NCBI RefSeq assembly: GCF_008807415.1
Contig: NZ_CP043626.1
Location: 2,666,001-2,730,000 of the forward strand
DNA: 64,000 nt
Source: Pseudomonas denitrificans (nom. rej.)
GTDB lineage: Bacteria > Pseudomonadota > Gammaproteobacteria > Pseudomonadales > Pseudomonadaceae
Reading direction: 5' to 3'
Part shown: positions 25,407-35,278 of the stretch, one piece after another
How positions within the stretch are numbered: the stretch's first letter is position 1
Layout: each line of letters begins with the position of its first letter
Position numbers and translations under genes: made by a program
Notes under the pieces: generated by a model
What the model was told of the DNA's origin: nothing
What the model saw: the letters and a program-made list of their open reading frames with translations, nothing else
The model's database searches: none

Positions 25407-26359
25407 ACGACTCCCTGCAACCCAATGAACGCGAAGCCATCAGCGAAGCGGCCCGCTGGTACGCACGCCTGGCCAACGCGACGCCAGGAGACGGCGATCA
25501 GCGGGCCTGGCAACGCTGGCTGGCGGCCGACCCGATCAACCAGCGCGCCTGGCAACGCATCGAATCGGTGAACCTGCAGATGGCCCGCGTGCCGGGTCGC
25601 CTGGCGGCTGCCACGCTGGCCTCGGCCGGGCAGTCCCGGCGCCAGGTGCTGCGCAGCTTCGTCGTGCTCGCCTCGCTGGGCGGCCTGGCCACCCTGGGTT
25701 GGCGCAGTGACGTACGCCAACGCTACACCGCCGGCTACCGGACCGCGGTCGGCGAACGTCGCCACTTCACCCTGGCGGACGGCAGCCGGATGCAACTGGG
25801 CACGGACAGCGCTGTGGATGTGCTGTTCGATGCGAACCAGCGCCTGATCGTCCTGCGCGCCGGCGAGGTGCTGATCAGCACCGCAACCGATGCACTCGAC
25901 AGACCCTTCCGCGTACGCAGCAACGACGCCACCGTGCGCGCGCTGGGTACTCGTTTCAGCGTGGGCAGCTGGGGCAACGGAACCGAGGTGGCGGTGCTGG
26001 AGAAAGCCGTCGAAGTCTCGGTGCCCGGCCAGGACAAGCCGTTGCGCCTGGAAGCCGGCCAGCACACGCGGATCGTCTCCGGCGTCATCCAGCCTGTGCA
26101 GGCCAACGACGCCTCGGTGGGTGCCTGGGCGCAAGGCAGCCTGATTGCCATCGACCGCCCGCTGGGCGAGTTGCTGGAGGAACTGGGACGCTACCGCCAC
26201 GGCTGGTTGAGGTGCGACCCGCGCATCAGTGGCCTGCGCATTTCCGGCGCCTTCCCGGTGGATGACACCGACCTCGCGCTCAGGGCCCTGGAGCGCAGCT
26301 TCCCTGTCACGGCGGTGTATCGCACGGGGTATTGGGTAACCGTGGTTCCGCGCGGCTGA
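25403..26359 (+). CDS. FecR-type anti-sigma/sensor protein
   Basis: 318 residues. An N-terminal cytoplasmic DUF4880 region (EAARWYARLANATPGDGDQRAWQRWLAADPINQRAW), one membrane helix near 75-95, then the periplasmic FecR domain (GERRHFTLADGSRMQLGTDSAVDV...) and a short STN-like C-terminus. It holds the sigma factor and relays the receptor signal. The GTG start overlaps the sigma gene stop, implying coupled translation. Confidence 0.9.
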   Translation: MNDSLQPNEREAISEAARWYARLANATPGDGDQRAWQRWLAADPINQRAWQRIESVNLQMARVPGRLAAATLASAGQSRRQVLRSFVVLASLGGLATLGWRSDVRQRYTAGYRTAVGERRHFTLADGSRMQLGTDSAVDVLFDANQRLIVLRAGEVLISTATDALDRPFRVRSNDATVRALGTRFSVGSWGNGTEVAVLEKAVEVSVPGQDKPLRLEAGQHTRIVSGVIQPVQANDASVGAWAQGSLIAIDRPLGELLEELGRYRHGWLRCDPRISGLRISGAFPVDDTDLALRALERSFPVTAVYRTGYWVTVVPRG

Positions 26360-26471
26360 GCCGGCCTGGAGGCGCAAAAAGATTTTTCCAATCAGCGTGC
26401 ACTTTCTTCGTCCCTGGTTCGGCTACTCCGGCATCAGTGACCCACTTGGTCACCACCACCGGGGAGAGACC

Positions 26472-28951
26472 ATGCTGTATCCGTTCGTTCGCCACCGGCT
26501 TGCCATTCACGTGCAGGCTGCCCTCTTCAGCGTTGCCGTCGTCGGCGTACCCGTCGCTCAGGGCGCAGAGTCCTCAGAGTCCGCAGCATCCAGCGCAGTG
26601 CAGAGCATCCGGCAGTACGACATCGCCGCCGGGTCGCTGACCGAGGTGCTCAGCCGCTTCGCCAGCGAAGCCGGGGTCGCGCTCTCATTCGATGCCAGCA
26701 AGACCGCGCACCTGCAGTCGGCCGGCCTGCACGGCAGCTATTCGCGGGAGGCCGGGTTCGCCGCCCTCCTCTCCGGCACCGGGCTGCGGGCGGTGGACCA
26801 GGGCGGCAGCTATGTGCTGGAGGAAGTTCCGGCGGCGCTGGCGCTGAGCGACACGATCATCACCGGCCAGGGCCTGGGGCCGACAACGGAAGACTCCGGT
26901 TCCTACACCTCCAACGAAGCCACCATCGGCAAATCCACCCAGCGCCTGAAGGACATCCCGCAGTCGGTCACCGTCATCACCCGCAAGGCGATGGACGACC
27001 AGCGCCTCGACACCCTGGACCAGGTGCTGGAGAAAACCACCGGCATCACCACCTACCAGAGCCCGTCCGGCGGCAAGTACATCTACTCGCGCGGCTTCGA
27101 GGTGGAAACCATCCAGTACGACGGCGTCCCCTCGACCGCCGCTACTACGCCATCGGCAGCAGCTTCACCTCCGACACGCTGCTCTACGACCGCGTGGAAG
27201 TCCTGCGTGGCGCCAACGGCCTGCTGCAGGGCAGCGGCAACCCCGGCGCGGCGATCAACCTCGTGCGCAAGCGCCCGAAGGCCGAGCCGTCGCTCTCGCT
27301 CACCGCCAGCGCCGGCTCCTGGGACACCTACCGGCAGACAATCGATGGCAGCGCCCCGCTCACCGCCGACGGCAGGCTGCGCGGTCGGGTAGTAGCAGGC
27401 CATGAGGATCGCGACTACTTCTACGACACCGCGGACAGCCGCAAGAACGTGCTCTACGGCATTCTCGAGTACGACCTGACCGACGATACCCGAGTGGCCG
27501 CCGGGGCCAGCGTGGAAGACCTGCACTCGACACCGTCCTTCGGCGGCCTGCCGCGCAACAAGGACGGCAGCGCGGTGCACGCGGGGCGTTCCACCTTTAC
27601 CGGTGCGGACTGGAACAAATGGAACAACAAGCAGACCACCTACTTCGCCGATGTCACCCATGACTTCAACGATGACTGGCGCCTGAATGCCTCGGGCAGC
27701 TACATCCGCGAAACCAACGACATCCTCTACAGCTTCGGCCGTGGCGCGGTAGACCCGGCCACCGGCGACGGCATGCAGTCGCGCGCCTATCTCTATGACT
27801 TCGAGAACATCAACAAGGGCGCCGACATCAACCTCGCCGGCAAGTGGCGTGCCTTCGACCTGGAGCACCAGGTGGTGGTCGGCGCCAACGCCAGCGATCT
27901 GAAGACCGACGACCTGCAGGGCGGTTTGCTCAACCTGGGGCCGATCAATATCTACGACCCGGTCTCCCCGCGCGAGCCGACCGAGGAAGAGATGCTCAGC
28001 ACTACCTACGCCGGCACCTCCAAAGGTCACATCCGCCAGAACGGCCTCTACGGCGTGGTTCGCTACAAGCTGGCCGAGCCGCTGACCCTGGTCCTGGGCG
28101 GGCGCACCAGCAACTACCAGTACGACTACGAACTCACCCGTTTCACCACCTCCTCCCCCGCCCCGGCGCATTCGAAGGAAACCGGCGAGTTCACTCCCTA
28201 CGGCGGCCTGATCTACGAGCTGAACAACCAGTGGTCGGTCTACGCCAGCTACACCGACATCTTCAAGCCGCAGACCGAGCTGACCCAGGACAGCGCTCCG
28301 CTCAAGCCCATCGAAGGCTCCAACTACGAGCTGGGCCTGAAAGGCGAGCTGATGGATGGGCGGGTGAACACCAGCTTCGCGATCTTCCGCGTGGACCAGG
28401 AGAACCGTGCGCAGTACGACTACGCCTCGGAATGCGGGCAGAACGGCGAAGACAACTGTTACGTGGCCGGCGGCAAGGTTCGCGCCGAGGGCTTCGACGC
28501 AGAGATCAGCGGCGAAGTGCTGCGCGACCTGCAGCTGTTCGCCGGCTACACCTACACGTCGACCAAGTTCCTCAACGACCCGGGTGACGGCACCTCGTCC
28601 TCCGGCTCCACCTTCAACAGCTACACGCCGCGCCACCTGCTGCGCTTCTGGGCCGACTACAAGCTGCCGGGCGAACTGAACCAGTGGACCGCCGGCGCGG
28701 GCGCCAGCATCCAGAGCGAGAACTACAACACCAACTTCGGCGGCACCGGTGGCGTCGGCGATATCAAGCAATCCGGCTACGCCATCTGGAACGCGCGCCT
28801 GGGCTACCAGATCAACAAGAACCTCAGCGTCGCCCTGAACGGCAACAACCTCTTCGACAAGAAGTACTACTCCTCCATCGGCTGGCTGAACGCGAGCAAC
28901 CAGTACGGTGACCCGCGCAACTACACCGTCACCCTGAAGGCGGACTTCTGA
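26472..28951 (+). pseudogene. TonB-dependent siderophore receptor with STN signalling domain, one frameshift
   Basis: Read across one frameshift it is a full-length receptor of about 826 residues: signal peptide, STN domain (IRQYDIAAGSLTEVLSRFASEAGVALSFD), plug (SQRLKDIPQSVTVITRKAMDD, YDGVP), and a 22-strand barrel ending with aromatic Phe (TVTLKADF), close to FpvA/FhuE-type ferric-siderophore receptors. The frame breaks at 27128-27131, where CCCC should be CCCCC: adding one C restores GVPLDRRYYAIGSS and all downstream strands. No other damage is seen, so a sequencing error or a very recent mutation is more likely than decay. The FecI/FecR pair before it should signal from this receptor. The ligand siderophore is unknown. 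Confidence 0.85.
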
Positions 28952-28965
28952 GCGGATGTCGCAGC

Positions 28966-29002
28966 GGCAGTCCCCCTGACGATGCACGTCAGGGGGACTG
29001 CC
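28966..29002 (+). terminator. Long hairpin after the TonB receptor
   Basis: GGCAGTCCCCCTGACG-ATGCA-CGTCAGGGGGACTGCC, a perfect 16-bp stem with 5-base loop, 15 bp after the stop. No T-run follows, but stability and position between convergent genes suggest a transcription end. Confidence 0.65.
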
Positions 29003-29009
29003 CCTCCCC

Positions 29010-29654
29010 TCATGCCTCGCTCACCAGCGCTCGTGACTCATCGCAAAGAGCAACCCACGCCAGGCCGGCGACCCAGATCACGGAAACGGCGTAATTGAGC
29101 CGCTGATACAGCCCGAACCCATGCCCGTCGGCGAAGGCCCTCGCCATCATCACCACCGTCGCGACAGCCAGCACCACGCAGAGCCCCGAGAACCCACCGA
29201 ACCCCGATGACGACAACAGTCGCTTGCCCAGGAACGCCCACAACGCGCTGGCCAGCGTCAGCGAGAGGAACATCACCAGTCCCGCCAGGTTGTGGATCTG
29301 CTGGGACGTCGAAGGCTGCGCCGGCGCGCAGCCCTGGTCGCAGGAGAAATAGCCGGTCGCGAAACTGGCCAGGCCGTGCAGTGCTATCAATGCGGCACCG
29401 AGCAACGCCAGGCGGGAGCCGGCGAACCTGCGCCCGACACCCACGGCGAAAAGCACGAACAGCACCCCCAGCGGGAAGTTGTTCACCCACGCGGAGTAGC
29501 CCTGCGTCGGCGCACCTGCTGCACCCAGCTGACTCATCGCCTGGTCGAGGTGGCTGAAGCCGGGGTAGCCCAGCGAGGTCAGCGCCACCCCCACGAAAAG
29601 CCAGCATGGAATCAGCAGCCCCAGGCGCAAAAGGTTCCGGTCAATGTTTGTCAC
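29010..29654 (-). CDS. DUF998 family membrane protein
   Basis: About 214 residues with six hydrophobic helices (LLRLGLLIPCWLFVGVALTSLGYPGFSHLDQAMSQLGA; LVMFLSLTLASALWAF), matching DUF998 integral membrane proteins, which include the conserved Ser-Gln/Leu-Gly loop SQLGA. Function unknown. A GTG at 29654 has GGGAG upstream; an ATG at 29675 seven codons earlier lacks a ribosome site. Convergent with the receptor gene. Confidence 0.75.
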   Translation of the reverse strand: MTNIDRNLLRLGLLIPCWLFVGVALTSLGYPGFSHLDQAMSQLGAAGAPTQGYSAWVNNFPLGVLFVLFAVGVGRRFAGSRLALLGAALIALHGLASFATGYFSCDQGCAPAQPSTSQQIHNLAGLVMFLSLTLASALWAFLGKRLLSSSGFGGFSGLCVVLAVATVVMMARAFADGHGFGLYQRLNYAVSVIWVAGLAWVALCDESRALVSEA

Positions 29655-29733
29655 GCGATGGCACTCCCTTGTCATGTTGGCGATCGATCCCGCCTCTCGC
29701 GATGCAACCGCCTGCCGGCGGCGCATGCCTTGT

Positions 29734-30387
29734 TCAATCACGCCAGCTGCCTTCAACCTGGTCCGGGCCCTCATCGGCCAGTGCAGCGCGCAGGCCGGCG
29801 CTGTCCAGGCGTCTGCAGTAAGCCGGGCGGGCGCGCTCGAACCGCCGTCCTTCACCCAGGGCGCCGGCATCGACCACGTCGTAGCCCAGGCGCTCATGCA
29901 AGTCGCTGACCGCCTGCTTGGCCTGCAGGTCGTCACCAGCCATGGGTAGAGCCCGACGATCGGCGGCGCCGGCCGGGCGGGCATCGGCGACCAGATCACG
30001 CTCGAGGATGGCGTTGAACGCCTTGACCACCGTGGCGCCAACCAGGTGCTGCGCCAGCATTTCGCTGGTGGTGGTTTGCCGAGCATCCAGCGCGGCGACT
30101 TGGCCGTCGCGCTGCGGGTAGTAATTGCCGGCATCCAGCACGACCTTGCCGACGAAGGCTTCCACCGGCAATTCAGGGTAGCGGCAGAAGGGAATCGCCA
30201 GCAGCACCAGCTCGCCGAAGCTCGCCGCCTGCTCCACGGAGCCAACCTCGCAGCCCAGGGAGGCCGCGGTGCTGGCCAACGTGTGCGGCCCGCGTGAATT
30301 GCTGAGCATGACCTCGCAACCGTTCTTCCCGGCAAGTGCCGCCATGGCGCGGCCAATGAACCCCGCCCCGATGATTCCGATACGCAT
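29734..30387 (-). CDS. NADPH-dependent F420-type reductase-like oxidoreductase
   Basis: 217 residues. N-terminal Rossmann motif IGIIGAGFIGRAMA followed by SNSRGPHTL, as in the 'coenzyme F420-dependent NADP oxidoreductase' family, and the segment VVKAFNAI typical of that group. In bacteria without F420 these bind NADP and a small carbonyl or quinone substrate that is not known. AAGGAG precedes the ATG. Divergent from a LysR gene across 139 bp, which probably regulates it. Confidence 0.83.
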   Translation of the reverse strand: MRIGIIGAGFIGRAMAALAGKNGCEVMLSNSRGPHTLASTAASLGCEVGSVEQAASFGELVLLAIPFCRYPELPVEAFVGKVVLDAGNYYPQRDGQVAALDARQTTTSEMLAQHLVGATVVKAFNAILERDLVADARPAGAADRRALPMAGDDLQAKQAVSDLHERLGYDVVDAGALGEGRRFERARPAYCRRLDSAGLRAALADEGPDQVEGSWRD

Positions 30388-30526
30388 CGTCTGACTCCTT
30401 TGCTTGCAGTGCAGTGGGAACCGGCCCGCGCTTGCCAGCCAGACCGGAAGTCAGGATGCTATTTGAAATCAGACAGCTGAAATATCGGCCTTCATTTGGA
30501 AGTGTCGAAACTACAGGTAGCGAATC

Positions 30527-31424
30527 ATGGATCGACTGCAAAGCATGGCGGTGTTCGTCAGGGCCGCCGACAGCGGCTCGTTCTCCTCCGCCGGGGCGGC
30601 GCTGGGCATGTCCTCGCAGATGGCCGGCAAGCATGTCAGCGCGCTGGAGGAGCGCCTGGGCGTCAAGCTGCTCAACCGCACCACCCGCCGGCAGAGCCTG
30701 ACCGAGATCGGCCAGCACTACTATGAAAGCTGCAAACGCGTACTGGCCGAAGCAGAGGCGGCGGATGCCCTGGCCCTGGATCATCTCGCGGTCCCCCGGG
30801 ACGATTGCGGATCAGCGCTCCGGTCACCTATGGCACCTACTGCCTGATGCCGCTGCTGGGCCGCTACCTGCGCCAGCACCCGGACGTGAAGATCGAGTTG
30901 TCGCTCAGTGACCGCCTGGTAGACCTGATCGACGAGAGCTTCGAAGCGGTGATCCGCATAGGACCGCTGGACGACTCCAGCCTGGTCGCGCGGCCATTGG
31001 CGGCCTATCGGCTGATTGCCTGCGCGGCGCCAGCCTACCTCGCCGAGCATGGCACTCCGCAGACGCCCGACGATCTCGAAGGGCACCACTGCCTGGGGCT
31101 TACCGCCTGGCCTGCATCGGTATCCGGGGGTGGCAGATGCTGGGGGGTGAAAGCCTGCAACTGCTGGCCCAGAGCAGCCGCCTTCAGGTCAACGACGCCC
31201 GCGCGCAGCGCGCCGCCGCGTGCGATGGCCTGGGCATCATCCTGGGCGCCGAGATGATGCTCGCCGAGGACCTCCGGCAGGGCCGCCTGGTGCAGTTGTT
31301 CCCCGACCTTCAGGCACCGGCGCGGCAGGTCCATCTGCTCTACGCCAGCGACCGCCGCATGCCGCCGAAGCTGCGCCGTTTCGTCGACCAGGTAGTCGCC
31401 GAACTGGGAGCCAGGCCGGCCTGA
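30527..31424 (+). pseudogene. LysR-family regulator with two homopolymer frameshifts
   Basis: N-terminal winged HTH (MDRLQSMAVFVRAADSGSFSSAGAALGMSSQMAGKHVSALEE) and a LysR effector domain (RISAPVTYGTYCLMPLLGRYL...) are intact in sequence but lie in three frames. Breaks: GGG at 30798-30800 should be GGGG (restores VPRGRLRISAP), and GGGGG at 31126-31130 should be six G (restores VSGGWQMLGGESL). Adding those two bases gives one continuous protein of about 299 residues. Divergently placed from the F420-type reductase gene, its likely target. Sequencing error is more likely than decay. Confidence 0.82.
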
Positions 31425-31575
31425 AGCGGACGCTCGCGCCGTCGCAAGGATAACGGCGGAGCTGACGGTCAGGCTGTACCGCCGCGGGAGCGGTCAGGCA
31501 ATGGTTGACGCGAGCACTGCGTTCGATAAGGTCAGGGACAGACCTACCATTCGCGAATGAGCAGCAGCTCGGGAG

Positions 31576-32226
31576 ATGCAGCCAGTGCAGGACGACAGCA
31601 CCAGCGTGGACACAGTGGTTTTCGATCTTGGCGGCGTGCTGGTCGATTGGAATCCGCGTTACCTCTACCGGAAAGTCTTCGACGGCGACGAAGTGGCGAT
31701 GGAGGCTTTCCTCGCCCAGGTCTGCAACCAGGCCTGGAACGAACGCCAGGACCGCGGGCGGCCCTGGGCCGAAGCGATCGCCGAGGCCATCGCGCTGCAC
31801 CCTGCGCACGAGCCGCATATCCGGGCGTACCGCGAGCGCTGGGACGAGATGCTCGGCGGTGCCCTGGAAGACACCGTGCAGGTCCTCGATGAACTCCACC
31901 AGAGCGGCGTACGCTTACTGGCGCTGACCAACTGGTCGGCGGAGACCTTTCCGGTGGCCGAAGAACGTTTCGAGTTCCTCGGCAAGTTCGAAGCGGTACT
32001 GGTCTCCGGCCAGGAAGGTTGGATGAAACCCGAACCGGAGATCTTCCAGCTGCTGATCCGGCGCTATGGTCTTGCGCCGTCCCGCACGTTGTTCATCGAT
32101 GACGTCCGCAAGAATGTGGAGGCGGCGCAGGCCCTGGGCCTGCAGGCCATCCAGTTCGCCAGCGCACGGCAATTGCGCAACGACCTGAAAGCCTTCGGCC
32201 TTCCGATCGCCCCCTCGGAGCAGTGA
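31576..32226 (+). CDS. HAD-family hydrolase (haloacid-dehalogenase type IA)
   Basis: 216 residues with all HAD motifs: VVFDLGGVLVDW near residue 16 (Asp nucleophile; Gly in place of the second Asp, as in YihX-type members), LALTNWS near 115, GWMKPEPEIF near 150 and LFIDDVRKN near 177. Small-molecule phosphatase or dehalogenase; substrate cannot be assigned. Convergent with the next gene. Confidence 0.87.
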   Translation: MQPVQDDSTSVDTVVFDLGGVLVDWNPRYLYRKVFDGDEVAMEAFLAQVCNQAWNERQDRGRPWAEAIAEAIALHPAHEPHIRAYRERWDEMLGGALEDTVQVLDELHQSGVRLLALTNWSAETFPVAEERFEFLGKFEAVLVSGQEGWMKPEPEIFQLLIRRYGLAPSRTLFIDDVRKNVEAAQALGLQAIQFASARQLRNDLKAFGLPIAPSEQ

Positions 32227-32305
32227 GCCACCAGCGCTCACGCAGGACGCAGGTACAAGCGGCTGCTGGGCGCTTCACCCGACCGGGGTTCAACCTGGAC
32301 CGGGC

Positions 32306-32968
32306 TCAACCACCCAGCGCAATGATGGCGAACAGCAGCGCCGTACCCACTACCGCCAATGCAATCCCGCCCGCCCAGGGCGAACCGCCGGAATAGCGGG
32401 CGAGCATCCAGCCGGAGATGAACAGCATCACCAGCGCCACCGCATTGGAAGCGCGGATGGCCGGGCCGGTCTGGTCGATCAGCAGGAAGGGGATGACCAG
32501 CGGGAAGGTCGCCAGCACCACCAGCAGGAAGGTTGCCAGCGCGCCCTTGATGTCTGCCCAGCCGATCCGCGCCTCGATGGGCCTGCCGGCGCTGCCCAGC
32601 ATCCGCAGGCGCAGCACTTCCAGCCCTTCCGCACCCGCCGCCGTGGCGATGCGCGGTGGCAGTTCGGCGGCGATGAGGCTCTGCCCGGCAAGCGGTTCGG
32701 TGCCGCCCTGCAGGCGCTCCAGCAGCGTGCGGCTGCGAGTGCGCTCGGTCCAGGTGCGCATCAGGAAGATCACGGCATCGGCCAGACCCCAGGCGAGGTT
32801 GCAGCCCAGCGCGGCAATCAGCATGGTGCGCACCTCCTCCCGCCCCGAGGTCGCCACGCTCAGCGAGCCGATGAAGGTCATGGCCATCAGCAGGCCGAAA
32901 ATCACCTCGGTGATGCGGTCGATCGGTTCCAGCACCCGCTGCCAGGTGCCCTTCTCGGCTTTGTCCAT
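32306..32968 (-). CDS. VIT/CCC1-like membrane protein
   Basis: 220 residues with about five membrane helices: EVIFGLLMAMTFIGSLSVA and LIAALGCNLAWGLADAVIFLM at the N-terminus, and three near the C-terminus (GALATFLLVVLATFPLVIPFLLI...). The helix order resembles VIT1/CCC1 iron/manganese transporters, but the canonical acidic metal ligands of that family are not evident. Treat transport function as unproven. A charged cytoplasmic middle region separates the two helix groups. Confidence 0.62.
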   Translation of the reverse strand: MDKAEKGTWQRVLEPIDRITEVIFGLLMAMTFIGSLSVATSGREEVRTMLIAALGCNLAWGLADAVIFLMRTWTERTRSRTLLERLQGGTEPLAGQSLIAAELPPRIATAAGAEGLEVLRLRMLGSAGRPIEARIGWADIKGALATFLLVVLATFPLVIPFLLIDQTGPAIRASNAVALVMLFISGWMLARYSGGSPWAGGIALAVVGTALLFAIIALGG

Positions 32969-33067
32969 CGCTGCCCTCCTGATCGGCGAGCACGGCTCGT
33001 CGTCCCTCGTTCATGCCATTGACTGAGCGCTTGCAAGTGGTGATCGAAGCAACGCGTCCGGCCGGGA

Positions 33068-33412
33068 CTAACCCAGCCGGACGATGTCGACCGAAATCTC
33101 CACGGCGGTGACGCTGCCGCGGTTCTCCAGCCAGTGCGTGGTGTTGTGGTCCTCGGGCCAGCCGACGCCCGGTCCGTAGTCGGTGGCGATACCGTCGCGA
33201 TGGTCGGTGATGGTGCCCTGCAGGATGAACACCGTGCCGGGGCGGTCCACGTGGTCATGCACCGGCCCGAAGACGCCGCCGGGCGCTATGGTCACCCGGC
33301 GCATCCGCAATTGCCGGCCGGCCATGCCCTCGATCTCCGGGCCGAGGTCGACCGAGGACAACAGCTCCACCGTCACGCCCCGGGTCTCGGGGGCCACCTC
33401 TTGGCTGTTCAT
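33068..33412 (-). CDS. Cupin-domain protein
   Basis: 114 residues with a single cupin barrel: APGGVFGPVHDHVDRPGTVFILQGTIT carries the first His/Glu-type motif and HNTTHWLENRG the second. AGG lies 10 bases before the ATG. Last gene of the catabolic operon. Many such cupins are isomerases or metal-dependent oxygenases, but the key ligand set here (H-x-H...E missing) is not clearly complete. Confidence 0.72.
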   Translation of the reverse strand: MNSQEVAPETRGVTVELLSSVDLGPEIEGMAGRQLRMRRVTIAPGGVFGPVHDHVDRPGTVFILQGTITDHRDGIATDYGPGVGWPEDHNTTHWLENRGSVTAVEISVDIVRLG

Positions 33413-33497
33413 CGCGCGCGCCTCGCTGAACGACAGGTTCTCTGTGCCAGTAAAGACGTTGCATGGCGCCGCTCTAAGCGAGGCGACAAAGGGTCGT

Positions 33498-34298
33498 TCA
33501 GCCCACGGCTGGCAGGGGCTCCAGGATCGCCACGGCGCGCACGAAACCGGCGGAGGCGTGGCGGATCTTGTAGGGGAAGCAGCTGACCAGGAAGCCGTGG
33601 TCAGGCAGTTGCTCGAGGTTGGCGAGCTTCTCCATCTGCCCGTAGCCGATGTCGCGCCCGGCCTTGTGGCCCTCCCAGATGATCGACGCGTCACCCGAGG
33701 CGGCGAAGCGTTCGCGGGTGTACTTGAAGGGCGCATCCCAGCTCCAGGCATCGGTGCCCACCACCCGCACGCCGCGCTCCAGCAGGTAAAGCGTTGCCTC
33801 GCGGCCCATGCCGACGCCGGCTTCGAGGTAGCCCGGCTGGCCGAACAGGCTGCCGGCGCGGGTGTTCACCAGCACGATGTCCAGCGGCTGCAGCGCATGG
33901 CCGATGCGCGCCAGTTCGGCCTCGACCTCGGCGGCAGTCACCACATGGCCGTCCGGGAAGTGACGGAAGTCCAGCTTCACCCCCGGCTGCAGGCACCACT
34001 CCAGCGGCAGCTCGTCGATGCCGAAGGCCGGTTTGCCACCGTCGGTGGTGGACGCGTAGTGCCACGGCGCGTCCATGTGGGTGCCACTGTGGGTGGTGAT
34101 CTGCAGGCGCTCCGCCGCCCAGGACTCATCGCCGGGCAGGTCTTCCTTGCGCAGGCCGGGGAACATCGCGGCCATTTCCGGCCAGCCCTGCTGGTGGTCC
34201 ATGTAGTCGATCTTCGGCAGCAGGGGCGGCGGGTCGGTATAGGGGTTGTTGTCCAGGGTCACGGACAGGTCCAGCAGACGGCGTTGATTCAGGCTCAT
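33498..34298 (-). CDS. Cyclase-family metal-dependent hydrolase
   Basis: 266 residues with the family signature HSGTHMDAPWHY, the metal-binding H-x-G-T-H-x-D-x-P-x-H shared with kynurenine formamidase and isatin hydrolase, followed by VLVNTRAGS and GTDAWSWDAPF. These enzymes open or hydrolyse amides and lactams. Overlaps the upstream epimerase gene (ATGA). In this locus a role in ring-opening or amide cleavage of the degraded compound is plausible. Confidence 0.86.
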   Translation of the reverse strand: MSLNQRRLLDLSVTLDNNPYTDPPPLLPKIDYMDHQQGWPEMAAMFPGLRKEDLPGDESWAAERLQITTHSGTHMDAPWHYASTTDGGKPAFGIDELPLEWCLQPGVKLDFRHFPDGHVVTAAEVEAELARIGHALQPLDIVLVNTRAGSLFGQPGYLEAGVGMGREATLYLLERGVRVVGTDAWSWDAPFKYTRERFAASGDASIIWEGHKAGRDIGYGQMEKLANLEQLPDHGFLVSCFPYKIRHASAGFVRAVAILEPLPAVG

Positions 34299-35278
34299 GC
34301 GGAGATTCCTTTGCGGGCGGCGGCGCGGCTGCGACGCGGCGGGAGGTCGAGGGCGTTGCGCAGCAGGCCGGCCACCGTGCCGTCGTGGCAGAAGCCCAGC
34401 TCACGGGCCTGCGGCGTGCGCAGTGGCGGATAGGCGCCGAACAGCGCCTCCAATTGCGGATCGGGTTCGAAGGCGATGCGCTCGCAGTTGGCCTCGCCAA
34501 AACAGGCGGCAAGCCCGGCAAGCACCTGGGCGATGGACAGCTGCAGCACTGGCAGTTGCCACACCCGCTGGCTGCCGGGCTCCCTGAGTTCGGCGGCGTG
34601 CAGCAGGTTGTCCACGCAGCAGCGGGCCGACATCCACCAGGCGCTGGCCTGCGGCGACACCGGGCAGGTGTAGCTGTCCCCCGCCGCACAGGCGTGCAGC
34701 AGGTCGCTCATGAAGGCCGAGCGCAGCCCGTTGGGCTCGCGCGGCCGGGCGACTATGCCGGGCAGGCGCAGGGCGCGCCCGTCCACTTCGCCGCGCCGGG
34801 ACAGGTCCTGCAGGGCAATCTCCACCATGCGCTTGTGCGCCGCGTAGGACAGCTGCGGCGCCGCCGGCTGTGCCTCGTCCATCCGCGCCGGCAGCTCACC
34901 GCCGTAAACTGCCACGCTGCTGGCATACACCAGCACCGGCGGCCGCGCGGGATTGCGCAGCTGGTGCAGCAGCTCCAGGCTGGCCTGCAGATTGACCTGG
35001 TAACCCAGTTCGTACTGCGCTTCGGCGGCACCGCCGGGCACGCTCACCAGGTGGAACACCACGTCGACACCATCGGCCAGCACACGGCGCAGCAGGGCCG
35101 GATCGGTGACGCTGCCGTAATGCCGGCGCAGGCGCGAATCGTCAGGCAGGCCGTCGAGTTTCTGGTCCAGCAACAGCAAGGCTCCGATCCGCCTCCCGCG
35201 CAGCTCGCCCACTTCCAGCAGGCGACGCACCAGCAGGCGGCCGACGAAGCCATTGGCCCCGCTGACCATCACGCGCAT
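34295..35278 (-). CDS. NAD-dependent epimerase/dehydratase-family oxidoreductase
   Basis: 327 residues of the extended SDR fold: MVSGANGFVGRLLVRRLLE (NAD loop), FHLVSVPGG, then the catalytic SYAAHKRM (Y-x-x-x-K) with an upstream Ser/Thr (VYASSVAVYGG). Similar to D-erythronate-dehydrogenase-type proteins. The start overlaps the end of the FAA-hydrolase gene by 10 bp. Substrate not known. Confidence 0.86.
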   Translation of the reverse strand: MRVMVSGANGFVGRLLVRRLLEVGELRGRRIGALLLLDQKLDGLPDDSRLRRHYGSVTDPALLRRVLADGVDVVFHLVSVPGGAAEAQYELGYQVNLQASLELLHQLRNPARPPVLVYASSVAVYGGELPARMDEAQPAAPQLSYAAHKRMVEIALQDLSRRGEVDGRALRLPGIVARPREPNGLRSAFMSDLLHACAAGDSYTCPVSPQASAWWMSARCCVDNLLHAAELREPGSQRVWQLPVLQLSIAQVLAGLAACFGEANCERIAFEPDPQLEALFGAYPPLRTPQARELGFCHDGTVAGLLRNALDLPPRRSRAAARKGISA

